DNA from: Kribbella sindirgiensis | GTDB taxonomy: Bacteria > Actinomycetota > Actinomycetes > Propionibacteriales > Kribbellaceae | Assembly: GCF_004331435.1 (NCBI RefSeq) | Contig: NZ_SJKA01000016.1 | Location: 62,001 to 126,000 of the forward strand | DNA length: 64,000 nucleotides | Direction of reading: 5' to 3' | In this document: positions 1 to 13,084 of the stretch, piece after piece | Layout of the letters: every line of letters begins with the position of its first letter | Position numbering within the stretch: the first letter of the stretch is position 1 | Position numbers and translations under genes: made by a program | The notes under the pieces: generated by a model | What the model was told of the DNA's origin: nothing | Seen by the model: the letters and a program-made list of their open reading frames with translations, nothing else | Database searches by the model: none

Positions 1-1116
1 CGCCTTCACCAGGCCGGTGCCGGGCTCGACGATGCTGATCGCGGCGATCGCGGAGTCGGTGCGCTTGGTGTGCGCGTCGATCGACGCCTGCGCCGCGGCC
101 TGGATCTTCGGGTCGATCGAGGTCCGGATCAGCAGGCCGCCGGTCTTCAGGTAGTGGTCGCGGTCCTTGACGGTCGCACCGAGTGCCGGGTTGGCGAGCA
201 GCTTGGAGACCACGTAGTCGCAGTAGAACGGGTACCGCGAGTTGGCGCACCCGTTCGGCACCGGCTCGACCTTCGCCAGGTCGATCACCGGCGTCCGCAG
301 CGCCCGGTTCGCCTGTCCCACCGTGATCACGCCGAGTTCGAGCATCCGCTTGATCACCACGTCCCGGCGGGCCTTGGAACGGGTGAGGTCGTTGGTCGGG
401 TCGTAGCCCGACGGGTTCTTCACCAGTCCGGCCAGCAGCGCGGCCTGCGGGAGCGTGAGCTTGTCGGCGGTGGTCCGGAAGTAGTGCTGGGCCGCGGTCT
501 GGATGCCGTACGTGCCGTCGCCGAAGTTCGCCAGGTTCAGGTACCGCTCGAGGATCTCGTCCTTGGACAGCTCGCTCTCGACCGCGATCGCGTACCGCAG
601 CTCGGCGATTTTGCGTTCGTACGAGACCTCGGTGGCCTGCTGCCGCTCGGCCGCGGTCCGCGCCTTCTCGACCAGGCTCATCTTCACGTACTGCTGGGTG
701 ATGCTCGACCCGCCCTGCTGCACCTCACCCTCGGTCTGGTTGCGCACCATCGCGCGCAGCGTGCCCTTCAGGTCGAGCGCGCCGTGGTCGTAGAACCGGG
801 AGTCCTCGATCGCCACGATCGCCTTGCGCATGATCGGGCTGACCGTGGACAACGGCACCGGCACCCGGTTCTGCTCGTACAGGGTCGCGAGCAGGGTGCC
901 GTCCGCGGCCAGGATGCGGCTGCGAACGGCCACCGGATCGATCTCGAGTTCCCGCGGCAAGCTCTGAACGGAGTCCGCGACCTCAGCTGCGCCACGCCCG
1001 GCGAAGCCGGCGAACGGGACCGCGAGCCCCGCCGCCAGCGCACCAGAAAGCGCGCTCACGCCGATGAACGTGATCAACGACCGAGCCCAACTGCGACCGC
1101 CCCTGTCGGTACGCAC
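1..1116 (-). CDS. Class A penicillin-binding protein, C-terminus outside window
   Basis: This is the N-terminal 372 codons of a bifunctional peptidoglycan synthase. It should polymerise lipid II on the outer face of the membrane and cross-link the strands. After a short basic leader there is one membrane anchor (about residues 14-36), then a GT51 glycosyltransferase domain with the EDSRFYDHG motif (catalytic Glu104) and GGSSITQQYVK. The transpeptidase domain only begins before the window edge, so its SxxK, SxN and KTG motifs are not visible. The start is a GTG preceded by TACCCT with a 6-nt gap and no ribosome binding site, so the mRNA may be leaderless. It lies 21 bp downstream of the carboxylase on the same strand. 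It is a close paralogue of the protein at 52503-54908. Confidence 0.93.
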   Translation of the reverse strand, partial: MRTDRGGRSWARSLITFIGVSALSGALAAGLAVPFAGFAGRGAAEVADSVQSLPRELEIDPVAVRSRILAADGTLLATLYEQNRVPVPLSTVSPIMRKAIVAIEDSRFYDHGALDLKGTLRAMVRNQTEGEVQQGGSSITQQYVKMSLVEKARTAAERQQATEVSYERKIAELRYAIAVESELSKDEILERYLNLANFGDGTYGIQTAAQHYFRTTADKLTLPQAALLAGLVKNPSGYDPTNDLTRSKARRDVVIKRMLELGVITVGQANRALRTPVIDLAKVEPVPNGCANSRYPFYCDYVVSKLLANPALGATVKDRDHYLKTGGLLIRTSIDPKIQAAAQASIDAHTKRTDSAIAAISIVEPGTGLVKA

Positions 1117-1122
1117 CCGTCC

Positions 1123-1128
1123 AGGGTA
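1123..1128 (-). promoter_or_regulatory. Putative -10 box of a leaderless promoter
   Basis: TACCCT on the minus strand ends 6 nt before the GTG of the penicillin-binding protein. No Shine-Dalgarno sequence is visible. I see no good -35 box. Confidence 0.45.
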
Positions 1129-1137
1129 GGCGAGAGA

Positions 1138-6645
<5,508 letters not shown>

Positions 6646-6774
6646 CGACCGCCTCCGTGTCTCACCCTGAGCTGTGCGGACAGACCTCTCCCCTGGATCG
6701 CAGCGGACAGGTGTCGCTGGCACAGGCTTTCAGCCCAGGGCCGTTACCGTCGAGTCGGCCCCCCGATCAGGCGT

Positions 6775-6804
6775 GTTTCCACCCTGACCCCAGGGTGTGG
6801 AAAC
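6775..6804. promoter_or_regulatory. Imperfect inverted repeat in divergent promoter region
   Basis: Outer arms GTTTCCA and TGGAAAC (7 bp) and inner arms CCCTG and CAGGG (5 bp) flank a 4-nt loop, with a 2-nt bulge on the right side. It sits between the divergent carboxylase and FAD oxidoreductase genes, so it could be an operator or an RNA hairpin in the leader of the rightward gene. The rest of 6646-6830 shows no other clear signal. Confidence 0.4.
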
Positions 6805-6830
6805 CTCCAGGGCAGGGCTTCTGGGAGGGG

Positions 6831-8219
6831 ATGAAGGACGTGACCGACGCGTTGATCGACCGGCTGCGGGGCGAGGTCGCCGGACCGGTGCTGGCACCGG
6901 GTGACAAGGGGTACGACGAGGAACTGGCCGGGTTCAACCTGGCCGTGACGCACACGCCGGACGTGGTGGTCGGGCTGATGTCCGAGGACGACGCCGTCGC
7001 GGTGGTCCGCGCTGCGGCCGAGACCGGTACGCCGGTCCGCGTGCTCGCGACCGGCCACGGCATCCCGAACCCGATGCAGGGCGGGATCGTGGTGACCACG
7101 CGGCGGATGACCGGCGTGAGCGTGGACGCCGACGAACAGGTCGCGCACATCACCGCGGGCACCCAATGGGCCGAGGTGATCGCGGCCGCCGCACCGTACG
7201 GGCTGGCGCCGATCACCGGCGCGTCCGACGCGGTCGGCTGCATCGGGTACACCCTCGGCGGCGGCCTCGGCCCGCTCGCCCGGACGTACGGCTTCTCGTC
7301 CGACTGGGCGCGGGCGTTCCGCGTCGTGACGGCGGCCGGTGACGTGGTGACCGCGAGCGAGACCGAGCACCCGGACCTGTTCTGGGCGTTGCGCGGCGGC
7401 AAGGGCGGTTTCGGCATCGTCACCGCGATGGACTTCGGGCTGGTCGAACTGCGCACCCTGTACGGCGGTTCGGTGTTCTTCGACGCCGAACACATCGCGT
7501 CCGCGCTGACCAGCTGGGCCGAGTGGACGCGGTCGCTGCCGGAGAGCGCGAACTCGTCGGTCGTGATCCTGCGGTTGCCGCCGCTCGAGTTCATCCCCGA
7601 ACCGCTGCGCGGCAAGACCGTACTGAGCGTGCGGTTCGCGTACGTCGGTGACGCGGCCGACGGCAAGCGGCTCTTCCAGCCGATCCGCGACGCCGGCCCG
7701 ACGCTGATCGACGCCGTCGGCGAGATGCCGGCGAGCGACATCGCGCTGATCCACAACGACCCGAAGGACCCGACCCCGTCGTGGGACCGCGGGATGCTGC
7801 TGGACGAACTGGACGCGGAGTTCGTCGCGGCGTTCCTGGAGGTGGCCGGCCCGGAGCAGCAGATCCCGCTGGTCGCGGTCGAGCTCCGGTACCTCGGCGG
7901 CGCGACGGAACGCGACGTCCCCGAAGGCAGCGCGGTCGGCGGCCGCAGCGGGGCGTGCACGCTGACGCTGATCGGCGTACCGGATCCGAACCTGTTCGAC
8001 AAGGTGCTTCCGGCAACGGTCGACGGGATCCTCGGGCGGCTCGAGCCGTGGGTGTGCGAGGAGACCACGGTGAACTTCGCCGGCGGTTTCGCGCTCCCGG
8101 GGTCGTACGAGAAGTCGTGGCCGGCCGACACGTTCGCGCGGCTGGCCGAGGTACGGGCGGCCTACGACCCGGACTCGCTCTTCCCGTTCGGGCCCCGCCA
8201 GGAGAACTCCGGCTCGTAA
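6831..8219 (+). CDS. FAD-binding (PCMH/VAO-type) oxidoreductase
   Basis: A 462-residue flavoprotein of the vanillyl-alcohol-oxidase/berberine-bridge superfamily. It has an N-terminal FAD-binding domain with VRVLATGHGIP, in the position where relatives carry the flavin-linking histidine, and a glycine-rich GYTLGGGLGPLARTYG stretch. A substrate domain follows, and the C-terminus has the BBE-like AAYDPDSLFPFG element. The second flavin-linking cysteine of bicovalent members (CxxVGxxG) is not present, so FAD may be held by one bond or none. The start is the ATG preceded by GGGAGGGG; the longer frame back to 6657 is proline-rich and unconserved. Its 3' end overlaps the convergent epimerase by 58 bp. 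Substrate unknown. Confidence 0.88.
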   Translation: MKDVTDALIDRLRGEVAGPVLAPGDKGYDEELAGFNLAVTHTPDVVVGLMSEDDAVAVVRAAAETGTPVRVLATGHGIPNPMQGGIVVTTRRMTGVSVDADEQVAHITAGTQWAEVIAAAAPYGLAPITGASDAVGCIGYTLGGGLGPLARTYGFSSDWARAFRVVTAAGDVVTASETEHPDLFWALRGGKGGFGIVTAMDFGLVELRTLYGGSVFFDAEHIASALTSWAEWTRSLPESANSSVVILRLPPLEFIPEPLRGKTVLSVRFAYVGDAADGKRLFQPIRDAGPTLIDAVGEMPASDIALIHNDPKDPTPSWDRGMLLDELDAEFVAAFLEVAGPEQQIPLVAVELRYLGGATERDVPEGSAVGGRSGACTLTLIGVPDPNLFDKVLPATVDGILGRLEPWVCEETTVNFAGGFALPGSYEKSWPADTFARLAEVRAAYDPDSLFPFGPRQENSGS

Positions 8220-9037
8220 CCGAGCAGGCGGCGCGCCTTCTCGATCGACAGCAGCGTCTCGTTCGGGCCGAACGGGTGCTTCACGGGTACGCCGGGGAAC
8301 ACCTCGGCGAGGAGCTCCTCGTTCGGCCGGGACATCACCGTGTCGGCGTTCGCGACGATGAAGACGTCCGTCCCGGTCACGCCGTACTCGAGTGCCTTGC
8401 GGACGGCCTGCGCGCCGTCGCGCGCGTCGATGTAGCCCCAGAGGTTCCACTTGCGGGCGTGCGCGTCCGCGTCGAACGCCGGGAACCGCGCGTAGTCCTC
8501 GGGGTACATCACGTTGGAGAAGCGGAGCCCGATCAGCTTCAGGTCCGGATGCCACCGACAGAGCTGGCGGGCCAGCTCCTCCTCGAGCGTCTTGACCAGC
8601 GAGTACGTGCTGTTCGGCCGCGGCGGATAGTCCTCGTCGACCGGCACGTACGGCGGGAACTCGTCGAACGGCAGGCCGAGCACGGTCTCGCTCGACGCCC
8701 ACACGATGTTCCGGACACCGGCCCGCAGCGCGGCGGAGAACACGTTGTAGGTGACGGTCATGTTGTTGTGGAACGTCGCCGCGTTCGGCCGCAGGCCAGG
8801 CGCCGGGATCGCGGCCAGATGCACCACCGCGTCGACGCCGTCGTGCCGGTCGTCGATCCCGGCGATCGCCTCGTAGGTCTGGCCGAAATCGGTCAGATCC
8901 AGCCGCGTCGACGTGACGTCCGCCCGCGCCGGTGCGGCCTGGTCGAGCGCGACCACTTCCCACCCGTGGTCCGCCAGATGATCGACGACGGCCTTGCCCA
9001 GCTTTCCGCTGCTTCCGGTAACCGCTACCCGTGCCAC
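8162..9037 (-). CDS. NAD-dependent epimerase/dehydratase family protein
   Basis: A 291-residue extended short-chain dehydrogenase. The N-terminal Rossmann motif is AVTGSSGKLGKAVVDHL, with an acidic residue after beta-2 (VVALDQ) that favours NAD. VVHLAAIPAPG follows beta-4, and the catalytic region reads STYSLVKTLEE, where Tyr and Lys form the YxxxK pair. The probable substrate is a nucleotide sugar or small carbonyl compound, but this is not shown. The start is GTG with a GAGG ribosome binding site about 8 nt upstream. It diverges from the aminotransferase at 9070 with only 32 bp between starts, and its last 58 bp overlap the convergent FAD oxidoreductase. Confidence 0.88.
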   Translation of the reverse strand: MARVAVTGSSGKLGKAVVDHLADHGWEVVALDQAAPARADVTSTRLDLTDFGQTYEAIAGIDDRHDGVDAVVHLAAIPAPGLRPNAATFHNNMTVTYNVFSAALRAGVRNIVWASSETVLGLPFDEFPPYVPVDEDYPPRPNSTYSLVKTLEEELARQLCRWHPDLKLIGLRFSNVMYPEDYARFPAFDADAHARKWNLWGYIDARDGAQAVRKALEYGVTGTDVFIVANADTVMSRPNEELLAEVFPGVPVKHPFGPNETLLSIEKARRLLGYEPEFSWRGPNGKSESGS

Positions 9038-9056
9038 GTAGCAATCCTCGCAGAAC

Positions 9057-9062
9057 TAGGGT
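9057..9062 (+). promoter_or_regulatory. Putative -10 box for aminotransferase gene
   Basis: TAGGGT ends 7 nt before the chosen GTG start and there is no ribosome binding site, consistent with a leaderless transcript. Confidence 0.45.
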
Positions 9063-9069
9063 GGTTGCC

Positions 9070-10233
9070 GTGAAACTTGCTCAACGGATGGACCGCTTGG
9101 GGACCGAATCGGCGTTCGAGGTGCTCGCGAAGGCGAAGGCCCTGGAGGCCCAGGGCCGCGAGATCGTGCATCTCGAGATCGGCGAACCGGACTTCGACAC
9201 GCCGCCGCACGTGATCGCGGCCGCGCAGCAGGCCCTGGACAAGGGCTACACGCACTACGTGCCGGCGCCCGGTATCCCCGAGCTGCGGACCGCGGTCGCG
9301 GACTTCCTCGACCGCACCGGCCGGCTGCGCACGACACCCGACCGGGTGCTGATCACGCCGGGCGCGAAGCCGATCATGTTCTTCACGATCCTCGCGCTCT
9401 GCGAGGAGGGCGACGAGGTCCTCTACCCGGACCCCGGGTTCCCGATGTACGCGTCGATCGCGGCGTTCGCCGGCGCGCAGCCGGTGCCGGTGCCGCTGCG
9501 CGAGGAGAACGGGTTCGTCATCGACCCCGCCGAGCTGCGCTCGCTGGTCACCGAGCGAACCAAGCTGCTGATCCTCAACTCACCGCACAACCCGTGCGGC
9601 AGCGCCTCCACGCCCGAGCAGCTGGCCGAGATCGGCGAGATCGCGATCGAGCACGACCTGGTCGTGCTCAGCGACGAGGTCTACTGGGCGCTGCGGTACG
9701 ACGGGGAGCACCACAGCGTGCTCGACCTGGACGGGATGGCGTCGCGGACCGTCCTCCTCGACGGCTGGTCGAAGACGTTCGCGATGACGGGTTGGCGGCT
9801 GGGCTTCGGGGTGTTCCCGGAGCCGCTGGTGGAGCCGGTGACGCGGCTGATGATCAACTCGGTGTCGTGTACGTCGGCGTTCAGCCAGCACGCCGCGATC
9901 GCCGCCCTCGAAGGGCCGTGGGACGACGTCGACCGGATGCTCGAGGCGTTCCGCGAACGGCGCGAGGTGATCGTCTCCGGGCTGAACGCCGTACCGGGCG
10001 TCTCGTGTGTGGAACCGGGCGGCGCGTTCTACGCCTTCCCGAACATCAGCGAACTCGGCGTATCGGCGGCGACCCTGTCGGACCGGTTGCTGGACGAGGC
10101 CGGGGTCGCCTGCCTGCCCGGTACGTCGTTCGGCGCGTACGGCGAGGGCCACCTGCGCTTCTCGTACGCGAACTCGGTCGAGAACATCCGCCACGCCCTC
10201 GACGCCTTCACCGACCTGGTGCAGCGGTCATGA
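9070..10233 (+). CDS. Class I pyridoxal-phosphate aminotransferase
   Basis: A 387-residue fold-type I aminotransferase close to the aspartate/aromatic (AspAT I-gamma) group. Visible features are HLEIGEPDFDTPPHV at the N-terminus, YTHYVPAPGIPELR, the SPHNPCGS loop (the Asn that binds the PLP ring), SDEVYW (Asp to the pyridine nitrogen, Tyr to O3'), the Schiff-base lysine in DGWSKTFAMTGWR, and the carboxylate-binding Arg in LRFSYAN. The exact amino donor is unknown. The start is the GTG after TAGGGT. Its stop codon overlaps the start of the AlaX-type gene (ATGA), so the two are probably translated together. Confidence 0.9.
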   Translation: MKLAQRMDRLGTESAFEVLAKAKALEAQGREIVHLEIGEPDFDTPPHVIAAAQQALDKGYTHYVPAPGIPELRTAVADFLDRTGRLRTTPDRVLITPGAKPIMFFTILALCEEGDEVLYPDPGFPMYASIAAFAGAQPVPVPLREENGFVIDPAELRSLVTERTKLLILNSPHNPCGSASTPEQLAEIGEIAIEHDLVVLSDEVYWALRYDGEHHSVLDLDGMASRTVLLDGWSKTFAMTGWRLGFGVFPEPLVEPVTRLMINSVSCTSAFSQHAAIAALEGPWDDVDRMLEAFRERREVIVSGLNAVPGVSCVEPGGAFYAFPNISELGVSAATLSDRLLDEAGVACLPGTSFGAYGEGHLRFSYANSVENIRHALDAFTDLVQRS

Positions 10234-10961
10234 GCGAGCAGCACGGGCACACGCATCGGCTCGATCTCGACGACGCCTCGGTGCGGGAGTGGGACGCGAC
10301 GGTCGTCGGCGTGGATCCGGAGCGCGGGATCGTGCTCGACCGGTCCGCGTTCTACCCGGGCGGCGGCGGGCAGCCGCCGGACCAGGGCGTGCTGCTGTGG
10401 GGCGGCGTCCGGACCCGGATCGTTGGGACGACCAAGGGCGACGACCTGTACCTGACGCCGCACGAGGGCGACCCGGTGCCGCCGGCCGGGACCGCGGTCC
10501 GCGGTGCGCTCGACGACGAACGGCGTACGCAGCTGATGCGGACGCACTCCGGGCTGCATGTGCTGACCGGCGTGGTGTTCCGCGACTTCGGCGCGCTCGT
10601 CACCGGCGGGAACATGGAGCCGCTGTCGGCGCGGATGGACTTCGATCTGGCCGACGTACCGCCGGACTTCAAGGACCGGGTCGCCGAGGCGGTCAACGCG
10701 GAGATCCGCACCGACCGCCGGATCACCGTGAGCAACCTGCCGCGCGACGAGGCGTTCGCGATCCCGGACATCATCCGGACCGCGACCAATCTGCTCCCGC
10801 CGGACATCGAGGTCGTCCGGATCGTCGACATCGCCGGCCTCGACACCCAGGCCGACGGCGGCACGCACGTCGCGTCCACCGCGCTGATCGGGCGGATGGA
10901 GGTCGTGAAGATGGAGAGCAAGGGCAGAGGCTTCCGGCGCCTCCGCGTCCGGATCACCTGA
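10230..10961 (+). CDS. AlaX-type alanyl-tRNA editing hydrolase
   Basis: A 243-residue free-standing relative of the AlaRS editing domain, expected to deacylate mischarged Ser- or Gly-tRNA(Ala). It has the N-terminal YPGGGGQPPDQG loop, the first zinc pair HSGLH (His106 and His110) and the second zinc segment GGTHVAST with His213. The cysteine normally four residues before that histidine is Asp209 here. Some AlaX subfamilies tolerate this, but zinc binding could differ. The ATG overlaps the TGA of the aminotransferase gene. The neighbouring DUF5997 gene converges, with 3 bp between stop codons. Confidence 0.88.
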   Translation: MSEQHGHTHRLDLDDASVREWDATVVGVDPERGIVLDRSAFYPGGGGQPPDQGVLLWGGVRTRIVGTTKGDDLYLTPHEGDPVPPAGTAVRGALDDERRTQLMRTHSGLHVLTGVVFRDFGALVTGGNMEPLSARMDFDLADVPPDFKDRVAEAVNAEIRTDRRITVSNLPRDEAFAIPDIIRTATNLLPPDIEVVRIVDIAGLDTQADGGTHVASTALIGRMEVVKMESKGRGFRRLRVRIT

Positions 10962-10964
10962 CGA

Positions 10965-11351
10965 CTACCGGCGCGGCTTCTTCTTCTGCTCGGCCTCTTG
11001 CCGGCGGACCTCCGCCAGGGTGGCGCGTTCGTGCTCGAGCCAGTCCGGGTTCTCGTCGCGGATGGCCTCGATGTCCTCGGTGGTCAGCGCCTCGGTGATC
11101 CCGGCCCGGGCCAGGCCGCTGATCGACACACCGAGCCGGGCCGCCACGACCGAGCGCGGGTGCGGCCCGTTCCGGCGGAGTTCGCGGAGCCACTCCGGCG
11201 GGTCCGCCTGCAGCGCGTCGAGTTCCTCGCGCGAGACCACGCCGTCCTGGAACTCCGCGGGCGTCGCCTGGAGGTACACCTCAAGCTTCTTCGCCGCCGT
11301 CGCGGGCTTCATGGTCTGCGTAGTTTTCTGGGGAGACTTACGCGCTGTCAT
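10965..11351 (-). CDS. DUF5997 family protein
   Basis: A 128-residue, highly charged protein that I assign to DUF5997 from its overall pattern (KLEVYLQATPAEFQ, then SREELDALQADPPEWLRELRRNGPHP). The middle part, VVAARLGVSISGLARAGI, resembles a helix-turn-helix, so DNA or RNA binding is possible. No function is established as far as I know. Both ends are basic. It is transcribed divergently from the LysR-effector-domain gene, with 33 bp between starts and a -10-like box for each. The ATG at 11351 is 6 nt from TACGCT. A longer frame to 11627 overlaps the divergent gene and was rejected. Confidence 0.82.
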   Translation of the reverse strand: MTARKSPQKTTQTMKPATAAKKLEVYLQATPAEFQDGVVSREELDALQADPPEWLRELRRNGPHPRSVVAARLGVSISGLARAGITEALTTEDIEAIRDENPDWLEHERATLAEVRRQEAEQKKKPRR

Positions 11352-11384
11352 GGCAGCAGCGTAACGCCCGGTAACCTCAGAACC
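11352..11384. promoter_or_regulatory. Back-to-back leaderless promoters
   Basis: The 33-bp gap holds TACGCT on the minus strand (11358-11363), 6 nt from the leftward ATG, and TAACCT on the plus strand (11372-11377), 7 nt from the rightward GTG. Neither gene has a ribosome binding site. Any -35 element must lie inside the opposite coding region. Confidence 0.5.
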
Positions 11385-12047
11385 GTGACCGGATTCCGGC
11401 TGGGCTGCGTCCCCGGCGTAACCCCCGCCAAATGGGTTCGGATCTGGACGGAGCGACTCCCCCGCGTCCCGCTCGAACTCGTCCAGGTCTCCGCCGCCGA
11501 GGCCCCCGATCTGGTACGCCGTGCCGAGGTCGACGCCGTCCTCCTGCGCCTCCCGATCGACCGCACCGGATTGCACGCGATCCCGCTGTACGTCGAGCAG
11601 ACCGTGGTCGTCGTACCCAAGGACCACCTGATGACGGCGGCCGAGGAGGTCACCGTCGACGACCTCGCCGACGAGCTGATGCTGTACCCGCAGGACGACG
11701 TACTGGATTGGGACCGACCGCCGGGGCGGCTGATCGACGAACGCCCGGCGCAGACCGGCGACGCGATCGAGCTGGTTGCCATGGGCACCGGGCTGCTGGT
11801 GGTACCGCAGTCGCTGGCCCGGCTACACCACCGCAAGGACCTGACCTACCGCCCGCTGACCGGCGTACCGGAGTCGCAGGTCGCACTCAGCTGGCCCGAG
11901 GACGAGACCACCGAACTGGTCGAACACTTCATCGGCATCGTCCGCGGCCGCACCGCGAACAGCACCCGCGGACCGGCGACCCCGAAGAAGGTCGCCAAGA
12001 AGCCCCGCCCAACCACGCCGCAGAAGAAACCCCGCCGCCGCCGCTAA
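11385..12047 (+). CDS. LysR-type effector-binding domain protein without HTH
   Basis: A 220-residue protein that consists only of the periplasmic-binding-like effector domain of LysR regulators. It starts directly at the first strand (FRLGCVPGVTPAKW) and includes LVRRAEVDAVLLRLP, the hinge region VVVPKDHLM and VAMGTGLLVVPQSLARL. The usual N-terminal winged helix is absent. The C-terminus is a lysine/arginine/proline tail (KKVAKKPRP, KKPRRRR) that could bind nucleic acid. The divergent DUF5997 partner has an HTH-like segment, so the two may act together. That is inference. The start GTG follows TAACCT. Confidence 0.85.
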   Translation: MTGFRLGCVPGVTPAKWVRIWTERLPRVPLELVQVSAAEAPDLVRRAEVDAVLLRLPIDRTGLHAIPLYVEQTVVVVPKDHLMTAAEEVTVDDLADELMLYPQDDVLDWDRPPGRLIDERPAQTGDAIELVAMGTGLLVVPQSLARLHHRKDLTYRPLTGVPESQVALSWPEDETTELVEHFIGIVRGRTANSTRGPATPKKVAKKPRPTTPQKKPRRRR

Positions 12048-12372
12048 CACCCGCCTTCCGCCCCTCCGCCCCTCCGCCCCTCCGCCCGAGGAACGGATAA
12101 CCGGCTCTTCTGCCGTAGGTGTGGGGAGTTGCGGGGGCTTGAGACAGGTTGTGGTGGGCGGGGACCTGGTATTTCTTGTCCGCGCGTCCCAGATCCTGTC
12201 TCCCGTCCCCGGCGGTCTGTCGGTGTGGTCCCCAGGCTGGGGACTGCTGCGCACCTGCAAAGACCTGCCGGACTCCCCAACTCCAGGCCTGGCCGCGCGG
12301 GCTCGGCTCGCCGTCCGGCGTTGGTGGGCGCGGGCACTGGTGTTCAGTTGAGCTTTCAACTATTATGGGTGT
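12048..12372. other. Gene-free region with short repeats
   Basis: No convincing gene is present. About 12059-12087 holds roughly four tandem copies of an 8-mer (CCCCTCCG). 12228-12244 is a palindrome, GTCCCCAGGCTGGGGAC. GTTGA and TCAAC flank 4 nt just before the -10 box of the next gene. Open frames here have atypical composition and no recognisable motif. Confidence 0.5.
12361..12366 (+). promoter_or_regulatory. -10 box of VOC gene, leaderless
   Basis: TATTAT, a near-consensus and strikingly AT-rich box for this DNA, ends 6 nt before the ATG. No ribosome binding site is present. The small inverted repeat GTTGA/TCAAC lies directly upstream. Confidence 0.6.
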
Positions 12373-12888
12373 ATGGCGATCTTCCGGTTGAACCACGCGG
12401 TCCTGTACGTGCGCGACGTCGCGGCGAGCGTCGCGTTCTACCGAGACGTCCTCGGCTTCGGGTACACCGAGACCGGCGACGCCATCCCCGGCGCGGCGTT
12501 CCTGCGGGCGCCCGGGTCGAGCAACGACCACGACCTCGGCCTGTTCCAGATCGGGCCGCAGGCGGGCCCGTCGGGCGCCGGACGGACGACGGTCGGGCTC
12601 TACCACCTCGCGTGGGAGGTGGACACCCTCGGCGATCTCGAGGACCTGGCCGGCGCGCTGAGCGAGCACGACGCCCTGGTCGGCGCCTCCGACCACGGGA
12701 CCACGAAGTCGCTCTACGGCAAGGACCCCGACGGGCTCGAGTTCGAGATCGTCTGGATCATCCCGGCCGACCTTCTCACCGACGACGACCGCAACAAGAC
12801 CGGCATCTCCCGCCTCGACCTCCCCGCCGAAATCACCAAGTACGGCCGCGAGGCCCGCAGCGGCGTAGGCATCTCCCGCGTCGCCTGA
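12373..12888 (+). CDS. VOC (glyoxalase/dioxygenase) family protein
   Basis: A 171-residue vicinal-oxygen-chelate protein with two beta-alpha-beta-beta-beta modules. Probable metal ligands are His8 (LNHAVLYVRD), His78 (GLYHLAWEV) and a Glu near 125 (DGLEFEIVW), as in type I extradiol dioxygenase-like proteins. It also has the FYRDVLGF signature of module one. It could be an extradiol dioxygenase, a glyoxalase-like isomerase or a drug-binding protein; the three metal ligands favour an enzyme. The gene stands alone with its own strong -10 box, and ends before a very large hairpin. Confidence 0.85.
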   Translation: MAIFRLNHAVLYVRDVAASVAFYRDVLGFGYTETGDAIPGAAFLRAPGSSNDHDLGLFQIGPQAGPSGAGRTTVGLYHLAWEVDTLGDLEDLAGALSEHDALVGASDHGTTKSLYGKDPDGLEFEIVWIIPADLLTDDDRNKTGISRLDLPAEITKYGREARSGVGISRVA

Positions 12889-12949
12889 TCGAGCGCCGGC
12901 GCGAAGGGTGCTTTGGGGAGTTCTACCCTCCCGAAACGGGCAGTAGCAC

Positions 12950-13013
12950 TCCCCAGTCCCGTCCACCAACCTCCCCAAAGTGGTTTGGGGAGGTTGGTGG
13001 ACGGGACTGGGGA
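12950..13013. terminator. 30-bp perfect stem-loop between convergent genes
   Basis: Positions 12950-12979 are perfectly complementary to 12984-13013, with a 4-nt GTGG loop. It lies between the ends of the VOC gene (+) and the GMC oxidoreductase gene (-), so it probably acts as a bidirectional terminator, although neither side has a long U tract. The remaining 12889-12949 and 13014-13084 show no gene. Confidence 0.6.
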
Positions 13014-13084
13014 TCCGGGCAGGTTCGTGGCGGGCTCGGGCGGACGACGGCATGTACGTGGAGGTCTACGTCGTTACGGCACCT

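Noticed and set aside
6657-6830. N-terminal extension of the FAD oxidoreductase
   Set aside because: It would overlap the divergent promoter region and hairpin, while the ATG at 6831 has a strong GGGAGGGG site.
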